Source: Chroococcidiopsis sp. TS-821 (GTDB lineage Bacteria; Cyanobacteriota; Cyanobacteriia; Cyanobacteriales; Chroococcidiopsidaceae). Taken from it: a stretch of DNA of 64,000 nt. The stretch's first letter is position 1. Each line of letters starts with the position of its first letter. Under the pieces are notes generated by a model, which saw nothing but the letters and a program-made list of their open reading frames with translations, was not told the DNA's origin and did not search any database. The stretch covers positions 248,001 to 312,000 of the forward strand of contig NZ_MVDI01000003.1 in assembly GCF_002939305.1 (NCBI RefSeq), in the 5' to 3' direction. The translations under genes and the position numbers were made by a program. Shown here piece by piece: positions 9,349 to 17,676 of the stretch.

Positions 9349-10383
9349 CTACTGAGGGGGGGTTGGTAGGGTAGCGTAGAGTTCTTTTAGTTTTTGAATG
9401 TCGTGGTGAAACCAGGTGTGTAGCCAGTGATTGTAGGCTTGAATGGCGATTTGTTCTGGTTGGGCGTGGTTGAAGATTTGGGTAATTATGTGTCCTGCCA
9501 TCATACCGGACATAATGGCTTTAAGGACACCGTGCGAGGCGGCGGGATCGAGTACGGATGCTGCGTCGCCAACGAGAAAGTAACCTTTACCTGCTGGCTG
9601 TTCAACAATGCGCCAGGTGACATCGGCGGCGTTGGTTCGTATTGGTTGTAGTTGGGCAAATTCTGGGGGAATCCAGCGTTTATCAATTTGTTGGTTGAAA
9701 GATAGTCGCGTCCATTGATACAGTTGGGGGCGTACTTGGACTGTCCATGTCCAACCTTGGTTATCTGCGGCGATCGCGGGTGAAGATTGGGGAATTTCTC
9801 CTGTAGCGTAGCCGTAGCGGGCAATGAGACGCGGGCTATAGTAAGTAATTGGTAATTTTAACTGACGTGCTAGCCAGTGGTGACTTCCGGTTGCATCGAC
9901 AACAAAGGTTGAATGTAATGCACCTTGCGATGTTTTTACTCCTGCAACTCGATCGGCACTCAGAAGTAGCGCTGTAGGATAGCAGGGTTGTAGTACTTTG
10001 ACTCCCAACTTTTTAGCATGGTTGAGTAAAGCCGCGTCAAAATCTGCCCGCCATATTTGAAAGCCGCGCCATACACCTGTATCGTCTTTACCAAAAGGGA
10101 CAAAGTGCGCTTGATTCCATTGCACCCAAATTCCAGGGTGACGTAGCAAGTCAGGAGTCAAAGTTTGTTCAGCAACGCCTAGTTGTTGTAGCAAAGGCTC
10201 AATTCCTGGGTGTAGAGTTTCTCCAGGGCGATCGCGCGGAAATTGTTCGCGTTCGACGATCGCGACATCAAGTCCAGCTTGAGCGCATTGTATCGCGGTT
10301 GCTGTACCTGCGGGTCCCGCACCGAGAATGAGGACATCCGTTGCTGCTTCAGATCGCATTGACTTCACATCGAAATTCACCAT
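9349..10383 (-). CDS. FAD-dependent oxidoreductase, halogenase/LodB-like
   Basis: The 344-residue flavoprotein has the FAD dinucleotide motif LGAGPAGTATA near the N terminus, the conserved RPGETLHPG, and the second FAD motif FLVGDAASVLDP before the C terminus. This layout is shared by geranylgeranyl-reductase-like, tryptophan-halogenase-like and LodB-type flavoproteins. I do not see the halogenase WxWxIP motif, so halogenation is not supported. The start lies inside the 3' end of the 752-residue gene; an alternative ATG at 10359 overlaps that stop by 11 bases. Either way the two genes are translationally coupled, which implies that their products act together. Substrate unknown. Confidence 0.75.
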   Translation of the reverse strand: MVNFDVKSMRSEAATDVLILGAGPAGTATAIQCAQAGLDVAIVEREQFPRDRPGETLHPGIEPLLQQLGVAEQTLTPDLLRHPGIWVQWNQAHFVPFGKDDTGVWRGFQIWRADFDAALLNHAKKLGVKVLQPCYPTALLLSADRVAGVKTSQGALHSTFVVDATGSHHWLARQLKLPITYYSPRLIARYGYATGEIPQSSPAIAADNQGWTWTVQVRPQLYQWTRLSFNQQIDKRWIPPEFAQLQPIRTNAADVTWRIVEQPAGKGYFLVGDAASVLDPAASHGVLKAIMSGMMAGHIITQIFNHAQPEQIAIQAYNHWLHTWFHHDIQKLKELYATLPTPPQ

Positions 10384-12607
10384 CGTCTTGTTGCCAACAC
10401 AAAGTATCTTGCGTTATCTGACACGTGAAACGATTACGTACGCGCAGACGTTTGCGGCGGACATCGTCGGTAATTTGTTCGCTTCCTTGCACTGTGGCGA
10501 AGACGTATAAATAGCCAGAACCTTGCAATGTCGATCGGGCGCGATCGCTTCTTTGTGTCCAATCGGCAATTTTTTCCGCAGCGACAAGTAACAATTGAGT
10601 TGTACTGACTGTATCGTTTGGTGGTAACACGCGAATGCAAAAACGCAAGGCTTCCATGCGGCGAATAAGTTCTGCACTATCTACCTGCGCCAGTTCTGAT
10701 ACGCGAATTTGTCCTGCAAGCGCATTAGAAATATAGTCGGAACGGTCTTTATTCGCAAAATTGACGACTAACCCGTCAAAGTCTTCAAAAAACGAACCAT
10801 ACTCGCCATCCCATCCTCGTTGTGACATGACTTCTCCAGCTTTCACGCGGGGATGTTGTGGATGATAACCAAGTTCGCTATCAAGTAATGGTAACGCTGT
10901 CGGTGCAGAAAGAATCGCGAAAGTTCGCGCTGCATCGGGTGCTACCGCAGGCCAAAATGAATTCAGTGCAGCACAAAGTTTAGCATCTTCAGGAAAAGGA
11001 CTACCCAAGCCATAAGCTGCGTAAAAGTTACCTTGGCGGTCTTGTCCTAACGAAACATCCCAGCCAGGGGCAAAAACATTAGAAGCAGCATCTGGTAAAA
11101 AACTGACTAAACTATCAGATTGCAAGCGCTTGGGTAGATCGTTAGTACGAGGCGCGCTACCAACAATTGCGGCGATCGCTGTTTCATTGCGTCGAAAAGC
11201 TTTCGTCTCGCTATCAGGTAAAGGTAAATCTGGATTGGGAGGTTGTCTTCCTTTGGATAAGGGTGATGGTCCACCTTGACTAAATTGAGCGCGCAAAGTG
11301 GGTAAAAACTCATCTACCCAATGTTCAATCGCAATTTGATCCGCAAGTGGAAAGAAATCTGGCGCTGTTACTAAAGAATACGCTGGACGTACGGCAAGTC
11401 TCGCTAAACCATTGACTCTGACACTAATGCAACCATCACAGGAATTATCGCTAAAGTGTGCGGCTTCATAACCTCCTTGGGCAAGAAACTGTAAAAATTC
11501 GTCTTCTGAGGCAATTTCTTGATTTAAATCAACTAATTTTTGCTCACTCGCACTTGTTTCTACCAGATGTCGCATATTGACGTATTCAGGTGCTTCGCGT
11601 CCTCTGCCATTAGCGGCAATTTGATAAGATGTCCAAAATCGATTGTTGAAGTTTTCTGGTGGTACCTGAAATCGGACAATTTCATCGCGTCCCGTCACAG
11701 AATTTCGCTGCGTTGAGGTGTAAACTAACCGTGGTGTGGGTTGCGGTACGAGTAAAACTGAGGCGTTGACGGGTTGTAATTCTACCAAATCCCGCGAACG
11801 ACGCGAATCGCGCACAAATGGGGCTTGATTAATATCAAATCCATCTAATATGGGAATTCCACCATGCGTATGTACGCGCTGTAGTTTCTCATTGCGGTGA
11901 TACTCGAGAAACTCTAAGGTAATATTGACATCGCGCAAGCACTCATCACCAGGAAATAATTTATGCACAGGAAACAAAAATCGGCGCGTGCGATCGCCTG
12001 GTTGTTCTTCTAAAATCGCATCATCAACACTTAAGCGACGTTCTACCGCCAGAAAAGCCGCATAACGTGCAGGCATTACCGCAAGGCGACCGTCTTCGGA
12101 TTCTACCCAAAAACTTCGTCGAAAGCCGCTGTAATTTGCTGTTGTTGTTCCTACACGCGCAACTCCAGTACGCGAAAACGCCATATCAGCATGAATTCCG
12201 TGCGGACTTCGTGAAGCAATGCGATACTGATACGCAAATACTGCAATTACGGCATTAGGAAAATCAGCTAAACTACGATTTGTGAGGCTATAGATGTAGT
12301 TTTCGATGGCATCCAACTCTGCTAAAGTCGGATAAGCGCCATTATTACCAACCGGATGCACTGCCGAACTTGCTAAGGCGTGATATAACAAACTACGTGC
12401 GGGGCTTCCTGGTTCAATACCGCGAATTCCATCTGATGCAAAGTCGGTAAATCCTGCAAGATTGCGGTCAATTGAGGGTAATTCTTTGGCAAGTTCTTGC
12501 TGTAAATCAGTTGCAGTAATATCTAAACCGTGTTGTAAAAGTAAGTCTCGCCATCCTTGAGACGCTAGGCGATCGCAAACTTGTTTTACTTCATCAATTA
12601 AAGCCAT
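10349..12607 (-). CDS. Uncharacterised 752-residue protein, partner of the overlapping flavoprotein
   Basis: I do not recognise this family. No signal peptide or membrane helix is visible. Candidate ligand or reactive motifs are HGIHAD (136-141), VHTHGG (245-250), CDGC (390-393) and a Cys545/Trp552 pair in LCAALNSFWP. A proline-rich segment (about 446-465) may separate two domains. The start is supported by GGGAGAG just upstream of the ATG. The end overlaps the flavoprotein start. The haem peroxidase gene lies upstream on the same strand but a terminator-like hairpin separates them. The size, the His and Cys motifs and the redox neighbours suggest an oxidase or a modified-residue enzyme; this is inference only. 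Confidence 0.7.
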   Translation of the reverse strand: MALIDEVKQVCDRLASQGWRDLLLQHGLDITATDLQQELAKELPSIDRNLAGFTDFASDGIRGIEPGSPARSLLYHALASSAVHPVGNNGAYPTLAELDAIENYIYSLTNRSLADFPNAVIAVFAYQYRIASRSPHGIHADMAFSRTGVARVGTTTANYSGFRRSFWVESEDGRLAVMPARYAAFLAVERRLSVDDAILEEQPGDRTRRFLFPVHKLFPGDECLRDVNITLEFLEYHRNEKLQRVHTHGGIPILDGFDINQAPFVRDSRRSRDLVELQPVNASVLLVPQPTPRLVYTSTQRNSVTGRDEIVRFQVPPENFNNRFWTSYQIAANGRGREAPEYVNMRHLVETSASEQKLVDLNQEIASEDEFLQFLAQGGYEAAHFSDNSCDGCISVRVNGLARLAVRPAYSLVTAPDFFPLADQIAIEHWVDEFLPTLRAQFSQGGPSPLSKGRQPPNPDLPLPDSETKAFRRNETAIAAIVGSAPRTNDLPKRLQSDSLVSFLPDAASNVFAPGWDVSLGQDRQGNFYAAYGLGSPFPEDAKLCAALNSFWPAVAPDAARTFAILSAPTALPLLDSELGYHPQHPRVKAGEVMSQRGWDGEYGSFFEDFDGLVVNFANKDRSDYISNALAGQIRVSELAQVDSAELIRRMEALRFCIRVLPPNDTVSTTQLLLVAAEKIADWTQRSDRARSTLQGSGYLYVFATVQGSEQITDDVRRKRLRVRNRFTCQITQDTLCWQQDDGEFRCEVNAI

Positions 12608-12748
12608 AGTGTCTCTCCCATGTGCTAACTTATACGCTCATTTCTTGTTTTGCAGAAGTTCTTTTTTTAGTTTTTTGTACATTTTTTAGCAATGCTGTCA
12701 AACTTTAGATATTGCTTGTAATGACTAGACATTACATTGTTTGAAGAA

Positions 12749-12788
12749 AGAGCAGGGTGAAGAGGGATTTTCCCCTACTCTTTGCTCT
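12749..12788 (-). terminator. Terminator-like hairpin after the peroxidase gene
   Basis: AGAGCA (12749-12754) pairs with TGCTCT (12783-12788), enclosing a second GC-rich stem (GAGGGA with TCCCCT). On the minus strand it is followed by TTCTTC. It lies 17 bases beyond the peroxidase stop and argues that the peroxidase is a separate or only partly read-through unit relative to the 752-residue gene. Confidence 0.6.
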
Positions 12789-12804
12789 TATGTTGAGCGC
12801 TTAA

Positions 12805-14400
12805 TTAATCACCAATTGGATTAATATCTCCAACAAACCTTAATAAGTCAACCATTGTGAATGTTCCTGGCTTTTGTGCAGGGAGTGTTGGTTTCCAATC
12901 AGGTTTCCTTACCAAAAAAGAACTGCTATCTTTTTGAAGTAATCCTACAAACACTTCAGCAACAATACGACTACCAACCTGCCCTAGATGTTCGCCGTCA
13001 CCTTGAATTTCTGCTTCTTTGAGAATGTAGTACCACAATGGAGATTCAATATCAAAACCATGTTGTTTGGCAACTTCTCCATCTTTTCCTGTTGCAATCT
13101 CAGCAGGTGATAAAGGGTCAAATCCCATAAATCTTGCAACACTTTGACCAGGTGGTAGACCTACTTTTAATCCGCGTAGTAAGTTTCTTACTGCTAAAGA
13201 TCTCGGTTCAGGAACGTTGGGTAAATCTTTTAAAGGATCGACAAGTAAAGGGTCTAATTTACGACTTAAACCTACTGGTATATTTGGGTCAATTTCAAAA
13301 AACCTGCGCCAATCAATCACCCAGTTTGTTGGCAGTGTGGGGTTAAGTCCTAATTCAGTATCTCTTCTTCCTGATTTGGCAGTAAATTCAAAAAGGAGTT
13401 GTAGCGTTGCACTTGCAAGTTTACTATCTGTTTCTAGAAAAGTGAAGACACGATTGTAGTCATACGCTGCGCGTACCATGCTGTGTCCGAGGCGATAAGC
13501 AGCAACAGAAAACTCTAGCGGAATAAACGCATCGCCTGTAGGTTTATAAAAAGAGGGTCCTTGCTTGAGGACAAGACCAAGTTGTTCGTTATCAAGAATG
13601 CGAGTTAGAAAATCATGGATAACAATCCATTGATAATGCCAAATAACGAGATCTCTAGCTTCTTCAAATGCAGACTTGCGAATTGGGGACTCTTGTTGAA
13701 TTGTGCCATCTTTAATTCCTTGCACTACTTTGTTATGAAATTTAAGGAATGCAAGATGTAATTGCGAAACAATCAAATTTTCATCATTACGAGGATCGCC
13801 GAGTAGCCCTAGCATACTTGATGCGCGGGGAATATCATTCGGTAGTACGCCTAGTTGTTCGCCTTGTCTTCCTGTCGGACTTTCAGTCGTTTGTCCAAGT
13901 AGGAAAAACTCTGGTCTTTCCAGTTCATAAAGATATGGTTGCACCTCAGGTCCTGCACCGTAAAGGCTATCCAAGTCAACCATTGGAGTGCGGAAGTTTC
14001 TTAACGCTAGAGGATCGTTGAGCGTTTCTTGCAGCGAAGTGATATCAAAGGTAATGTCGTGATCGATAAATTGACCTAAATAGGTGTAACCAGCAGGAAC
14101 AGTTTTGTTGTCGTTTGCAGGGTCGTTTTCACTTGGATCGTCTAGAAACCGAGGATCGTTCATCGCATTTCCTAATGCTTCCAGACTCTTTTGAAACTCT
14201 TCTAAACTTTTATTGACAGGTGATAGCGGACGCAGTTCGGGAAACAATCTACCAAACTTTCCTGTAGGAACAAATTGTCCAATCGGTTGGTTATCTTCTT
14301 TGCGCGGACTAAAGCCATGCATTCTCCCGACTCGTTCTCCCGCAGGTTTACGCGGAGTAAAGCCTTGAATTTTGTTTTGAATTTTTTGCTGTATATTCAT
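12805..14400 (-). CDS. Haem peroxidase of the animal (cyclooxygenase/myeloperoxidase) superfamily
   Basis: I chose the ATG at 14400 (531 residues), which has AGAAG upstream; an in-frame ATG at 14469 would add 23 residues but lacks a binding site. The distal region reads TYLGQFIDHDITFD with the distal His next to Asp, and the proximal region reads YRLGHSMVRAAYDYN. An N-terminal repeat-like stretch (GFTPRKPAGERVGR, then GFSPRKEDNQ) precedes the fold. Bacterial members oxidise halides, phenols or lipids with peroxide. There is no signal peptide, so it is probably cytosolic or exported by an unusual route. Confidence 0.88.
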   Translation of the reverse strand: MNIQQKIQNKIQGFTPRKPAGERVGRMHGFSPRKEDNQPIGQFVPTGKFGRLFPELRPLSPVNKSLEEFQKSLEALGNAMNDPRFLDDPSENDPANDNKTVPAGYTYLGQFIDHDITFDITSLQETLNDPLALRNFRTPMVDLDSLYGAGPEVQPYLYELERPEFFLLGQTTESPTGRQGEQLGVLPNDIPRASSMLGLLGDPRNDENLIVSQLHLAFLKFHNKVVQGIKDGTIQQESPIRKSAFEEARDLVIWHYQWIVIHDFLTRILDNEQLGLVLKQGPSFYKPTGDAFIPLEFSVAAYRLGHSMVRAAYDYNRVFTFLETDSKLASATLQLLFEFTAKSGRRDTELGLNPTLPTNWVIDWRRFFEIDPNIPVGLSRKLDPLLVDPLKDLPNVPEPRSLAVRNLLRGLKVGLPPGQSVARFMGFDPLSPAEIATGKDGEVAKQHGFDIESPLWYYILKEAEIQGDGEHLGQVGSRIVAEVFVGLLQKDSSSFLVRKPDWKPTLPAQKPGTFTMVDLLRFVGDINPIGD

Positions 14401-15009
14401 AATTTTTAACTTCTGTCGTCTTGTTGAGATTGATGAGGAAAAGTCATTCTGCTTTTGCAGCAAATACAATGTGTTATTCAGAAAGTGCTAGTTCTGAATA
14501 AGGTGCAAGAAGCGATCGCGCGACACTTTATTGGGGTTTACATGTCTTAAGATTGTCGCGATTATGACTCTTGCAATAAACTGTGAGTGTAATCATGTCT
14601 ACTCTTTGCCAAGAGAAGATTTCGGAATTTTTACTAATTTTTTTGTAAATATTTTTATCAACAATTTATTGATAGGGCGTCGCGGCTTGAAGTATCAATA
14701 TCCGGTACAGATTGCCCATTGCTAATGTCTAATTGCCCTGAGTTTTAATCTTCGGACATGAGTATTAATAATCTGCGACTGGCGCACAAAAAGCGTGTCA
14801 TTCTTGAGTGTTTACTCTAAGAAAATTTCGTCAACTTCTGTCGTGACTTGTTCAAGTCCGCCTAATTATTGTATGTTGTTTCTACTTTCAGCAGGTTTCT
14901 TTATGAACTTGGTAGTACTGAGTTTTTAGTGTAAATACTGGATCTAAAATCCCTGCACAAAACTGTATAAGCCAACTTGAAGTGAAGTTCGTCCATAGGA
15001 AAACAGCTA
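14401..15009. other. Divergent spacer without a recognisable gene
   Basis: This 609-base spacer lies between the divergent peroxidase and acyltransferase-like genes. It is A+T-rich and has no open frame with coding character. One 64-codon frame (14531-14725) has an unconvincing composition. It must hold the promoters of both neighbours, but I see no defined box. Confidence 0.5.
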
Positions 15010-15870
15010 ATGAGTGACTTGCAGATAAAGCATGTATCTGAATCTGAGCTAATTTCAATGACAGAACAAGAAATGGTCAACTGGCGTCGTCAGCAGGGCG
15101 CGCATATTATCTATCATCATGGTCGTTACTGGGAAGAGGTAGTGCCAGGCTTTTATCAACCAATTCATTTGATGGCTCGGTTAAGCACTGAAGAAGCAAC
15201 ACGCCCTACACCTTGGTGTTGGGGATTTAGGGCAGCATTAGATACTAAGGATGCCGTAACTGCTAATGGCTCAGTACCCGTTCACTTGTTGTCTGATGTT
15301 GCCAACTATGACTTGCAAAGCTTACCTCAGAAACGTAGAACTCACCTGCGCAAATGTTATAAATTTGTTACGATTGTCCAATTAACTGGTCCAGCGCTAT
15401 TGCAACAACAAGGATATGAAGTTTTTCGCTCTTCACTGCAACGCACAAAGCACAAGAAACCACCCTCAAAAGCAACTTATCTGGCAAGTTTAAAAAACAT
15501 CACCCCCGACAAATATCGACTGGTGTTAGCAGGTCTAATTGGCGACAAGTTGGGCGGCTATATTGATGGATATGCTGTAAATGGCACTGCGTACATGGTT
15601 AATGGCTACTATGCAACTGATGCCTTACCGACTAGTATTGTCACTGGATTGAGCTATGAGTTTGTCCAAGTCTGTCGTCGTTCCGGCAAAATTCACGAAA
15701 TTGTAGACGGTTTGCACGTGCGCGAAAATGCCACGCAAGATTTACCCAAAAAAACGATGGGGTTTTCAGTGGAGTATATTCCCAGTAAGGTTTGGATAAA
15801 TTCAGTAATGAAAAATCTTGTCCGCTGGCGATATCCACATAAATACTATCGCTTAACTGGACAAGGTTAA
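15010..15870 (+). CDS. Possible GNAT/FemAB-like acyltransferase
   Basis: This 286-residue soluble protein is not confidently recognised. The central part (LPQKRRTHLRKCYKF, then a segment with LQRTKHKKPPSKATYL) and the later GYIDGYAVNGTAYMVNGYY resemble the two-half fold of FemAB or GNAT-type acyltransferases found in surface-polysaccharide or lipid gene sets. The ATG is preceded by AGGAAAAC. It is followed by rpiA after 150 bases with no sign of a functional link. The product and substrate are unknown. Confidence 0.4.
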   Translation: MSDLQIKHVSESELISMTEQEMVNWRRQQGAHIIYHHGRYWEEVVPGFYQPIHLMARLSTEEATRPTPWCWGFRAALDTKDAVTANGSVPVHLLSDVANYDLQSLPQKRRTHLRKCYKFVTIVQLTGPALLQQQGYEVFRSSLQRTKHKKPPSKATYLASLKNITPDKYRLVLAGLIGDKLGGYIDGYAVNGTAYMVNGYYATDALPTSIVTGLSYEFVQVCRRSGKIHEIVDGLHVRENATQDLPKKTMGFSVEYIPSKVWINSVMKNLVRWRYPHKYYRLTGQG

Positions 15871-16020
15871 CTTTCAAATCCACAAATAACGCGTGGCGCA
15901 TACCATCGTCACGCTTAGCTAGAACTTCAGTTGCTTGGCAATTCTCAAAAATCTTGTTTAGAAGCGTGCAACTGCCACGTAAGATGGACAATAGCTGATA
16001 TTACTTGAGGAGTTTGGCGA

Positions 16021-16731
16021 ATGACCGCAGGCGCAGATCCCGTGAAATTGATGAAGCAGGAAGTCGGTAAAGCTGCTGCCGATCGCGTGCAATCAGGGAC
16101 AATTGTTGGACTAGGAACGGGGTCAACTACAGCGTACACAATTCAATTTTTAGGCGATCGCCTCAAGTCTGGCGAACTCAAAGATATTGTTGGGATTCCC
16201 ACATCATTCCAAGCCGAAGTTCTCGCCAAACAGTACGGTATTCCCTTAACAACTCTTGATGCAGTTGACCATATTGATATTGCGATCGATGGTGCTGATG
16301 AAGTCGATCCGCAAAAAAATCTCATTAAAGGCGGCGGCGCGGCGCATACCCGTGAAAAAATTGTGGATTACTTAGCCGATCAATTTATCGTTGTTGTCGA
16401 TAGCTCTAAACTTGTCGATCGCTTGGGTTCTACTTTCGCGGTTCCTGTAGAAGTAATTCCTATGGCAATTTCTCCAGTCATGCGCGCGATTGAGAAACTT
16501 GGCGGTAAACCGGAATTACGTATGGGCGTAAAAAAAGCGGGACCCGTAATCACCGATCAAGGGAACATGGTCGTTGATGTTAAGTTTGATAGAATTGACA
16601 ATCCCGCTGAGTTAGAAAAAACACTCAACAACATCCCTGGCGTTTTAGAAAACGGAATTTTTGTCGGCGTAACAGATTTAGTTCTGATTGGTGAAGTCCA
16701 AGACGGTAAGCCGGTAGTGAAGGAGATGTAG
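16021..16731 (+). CDS. rpiA: Ribose-5-phosphate isomerase A
   Basis: RpiA interconverts ribose-5-phosphate and ribulose-5-phosphate, serving both the Calvin cycle and the oxidative pentose phosphate route. The 236-residue sequence has the phosphate-binding GLGTGSTT near residue 30, the catalytic-loop AIDGADEVD, and [12 protein letters not shown] with the catalytic base region. The length is normal for the family. The ATG is preceded by TTGAGGAG. It stands alone between the acyltransferase-like gene and a toxin-antitoxin pair. Confidence 0.96.
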   Translation: MTAGADPVKLMKQEVGKAAADRVQSGTIVGLGTGSTTAYTIQFLGDRLKSGELKDIVGIPTSFQAEVLAKQYGIPLTTLDAVDHIDIAIDGADEVDPQKNLIKGGGAAHTREKIVDYLADQFIVVVDSSKLVDRLGSTFAVPVEVIPMAISPVMRAIEKLGGKPELRMGVKKAGPVITDQGNMVVDVKFDRIDNPAELEKTLNNIPGVLENGIFVGVTDLVLIGEVQDGKPVVKEM

Positions 16732-16836
16732 TAGAACCCTTAAAAGTTTCTAGTAGCATAGCGGTGGCAGCGATACAAGAAGCCTACGTCGTAATCTCGA
16801 AGAGATTTTGCGCTAGATACCTCATCAAGGGCATTT

Positions 16837-17031
16837 ATGAAAGTGCGTGAAGTCATTAAGCGACTAGAGCAAGACGGCTGGTATCTCGCTCGAACAAATG
16901 GCAGTCACCGCCATTTCAAACATCCAATCAAACCTGGTATTGTTACTGTTGCAGGTAAGCCGAGTATTGACATACCAATTGGTACACTAAAAAGTATCTG
17001 GCGACAGGCTCAAATTGAGGAGGAGCGATGA
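16837..17031 (+). CDS. hicA: HicA-type mRNA interferase toxin
   Basis: This 64-residue protein has the double-stranded RNA-binding-like HicA fold: KVREVIKRLEQDGW, then GSHRHFKHP with the catalytic His24, then the strand region IDIPIGTLKSIWRQA. HicA toxins cleave mRNA and are neutralised by HicB. The last four bases overlap the antitoxin start (ATGA), and a strong GAGGAGGAG inside hicA serves as the hicB ribosome binding site. Toxin-first order is typical for this family. Confidence 0.9.
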   Translation: MKVREVIKRLEQDGWYLARTNGSHRHFKHPIKPGIVTVAGKPSIDIPIGTLKSIWRQAQIEEER

Positions 17032-17243
17032 GTTATGCAATCATTATCGAAAAAGGAGAAACTAGCTATGGAGCATATGTGCCGGATCTACCAGGTTGCG
17101 TAGCGGTTGCTGAAACCAGAGAGGAAGTTGAATTTCTCATCAAAGAAGCTATTCAGTTTCACTTGGAAATGCTACAGGCAGAAAATCTCCCAATTCCTAC
17201 ACCAACGCCCAATGAAGCCAATGCTAAAAGAAGTTTAAACTAG
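17028..17243 (+). CDS. hicB: HicB-type antitoxin (short form)
   Basis: This 71-residue protein has the partial RNase-H-like HicB fold: GAYVPDLPGCVAVAET, then EAIQFHLEML. The usual C-terminal DNA-binding domain (ribbon-helix-helix or HTH) is absent; a short proline-rich tail (PIPTPTP) ends the protein. It therefore probably neutralises HicA by direct binding, and autoregulation would need another factor. It is translationally coupled to hicA. Confidence 0.88.
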   Translation: MSYAIIIEKGETSYGAYVPDLPGCVAVAETREEVEFLIKEAIQFHLEMLQAENLPIPTPTPNEANAKRSLN

Positions 17244-17278
17244 CGTGGAGCTTCAACCCAACTCGAGGAAGAACAAAT

Positions 17279-17546
17279 ACGGAGCTTTCATCGGAAGATT
17301 ACGAACTGATTGCCAAGGCAAAGCAGGCTGTAGACATTTTGCTATCTTGAAGGAGTTCATGAAGTAGTTGCTGTACGAATAGCAGTGGCAGTGTTTGGTA
17401 ATGGGAGAAGCGAATATTGTCTATTTACACCATGTGGTAGATGCTGAGAAGTCATGAACGATTTTTAGCCAAAAGCATGGGTCACAGTGAGTATGTTGGA
17501 ACCATATAAAAGGGCAGTGTCTGACCTGTTACTACTCAAACATTAA
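17279..17546 (+). pseudogene. Decayed cytidine deaminase-like gene
   Basis: Three out-of-register pieces read like one cytidine deaminase: SSEDYELIAKAKQAVD near 17288-17335, then VHEVVAVRIA and YCLFTPCGRC around 17355-17441 in another frame, then EVMNDF, PKAWVTV and LEPYKRAVSDLLLLKH up to a TAA at 17544-17546. The PCGRC followed by E-V-M-N-D-F matches the zinc-ligand end of the family (PCGxCRE...). The middle, with the catalytic His-Ala-Glu, is missing, and several in-frame stops interrupt it. I see no way for it to make an active enzyme. Confidence 0.75.
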
Positions 17547-17562
17547 AGATTGGGTCTTTAAT
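17542..17562 (+). terminator. Hairpin at the end of the deaminase remnant
   Basis: A perfect 8-base inverted repeat (ATTAAAGA and TCTTTAAT, 5-base loop) covers the remnant's stop codon. It may be the old terminator. The stem is A+T-rich and no long U tract follows. Confidence 0.4.
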
Positions 17563-17676
17563 ATTTGAGGTTCATAGCAATGTTGGCAAACACCAAAATA
17601 TTCAGTTTAGTTGTCAGCAAAATTTATAGCTTTTAGATTCTAGATAGGAGTTCAATCTAAAATCCAAAATTCAGTG

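Noticed and set aside
9501-9824. 107-codon frame overlapping the flavoprotein gene in another frame
   Set aside because: It lies wholly inside a well-supported gene and has a Pro/Gln-rich random look.
9349-10383. Calling the flavoprotein a tryptophan halogenase
   Set aside because: No WxWxIP motif is present.
10349-12607. Calling the 752-residue protein a LodA/GoxA CTQ oxidase
   Set aside because: The partner flavoprotein fits, but the sequence lacks the LodA N-terminal block I know and the Cys/Trp spacing differs; kept only as a hypothesis.
14531-14725. 64-codon open frame upstream of the peroxidase
   Set aside because: Poor composition, no ribosome binding site, in a divergent promoter spacer.
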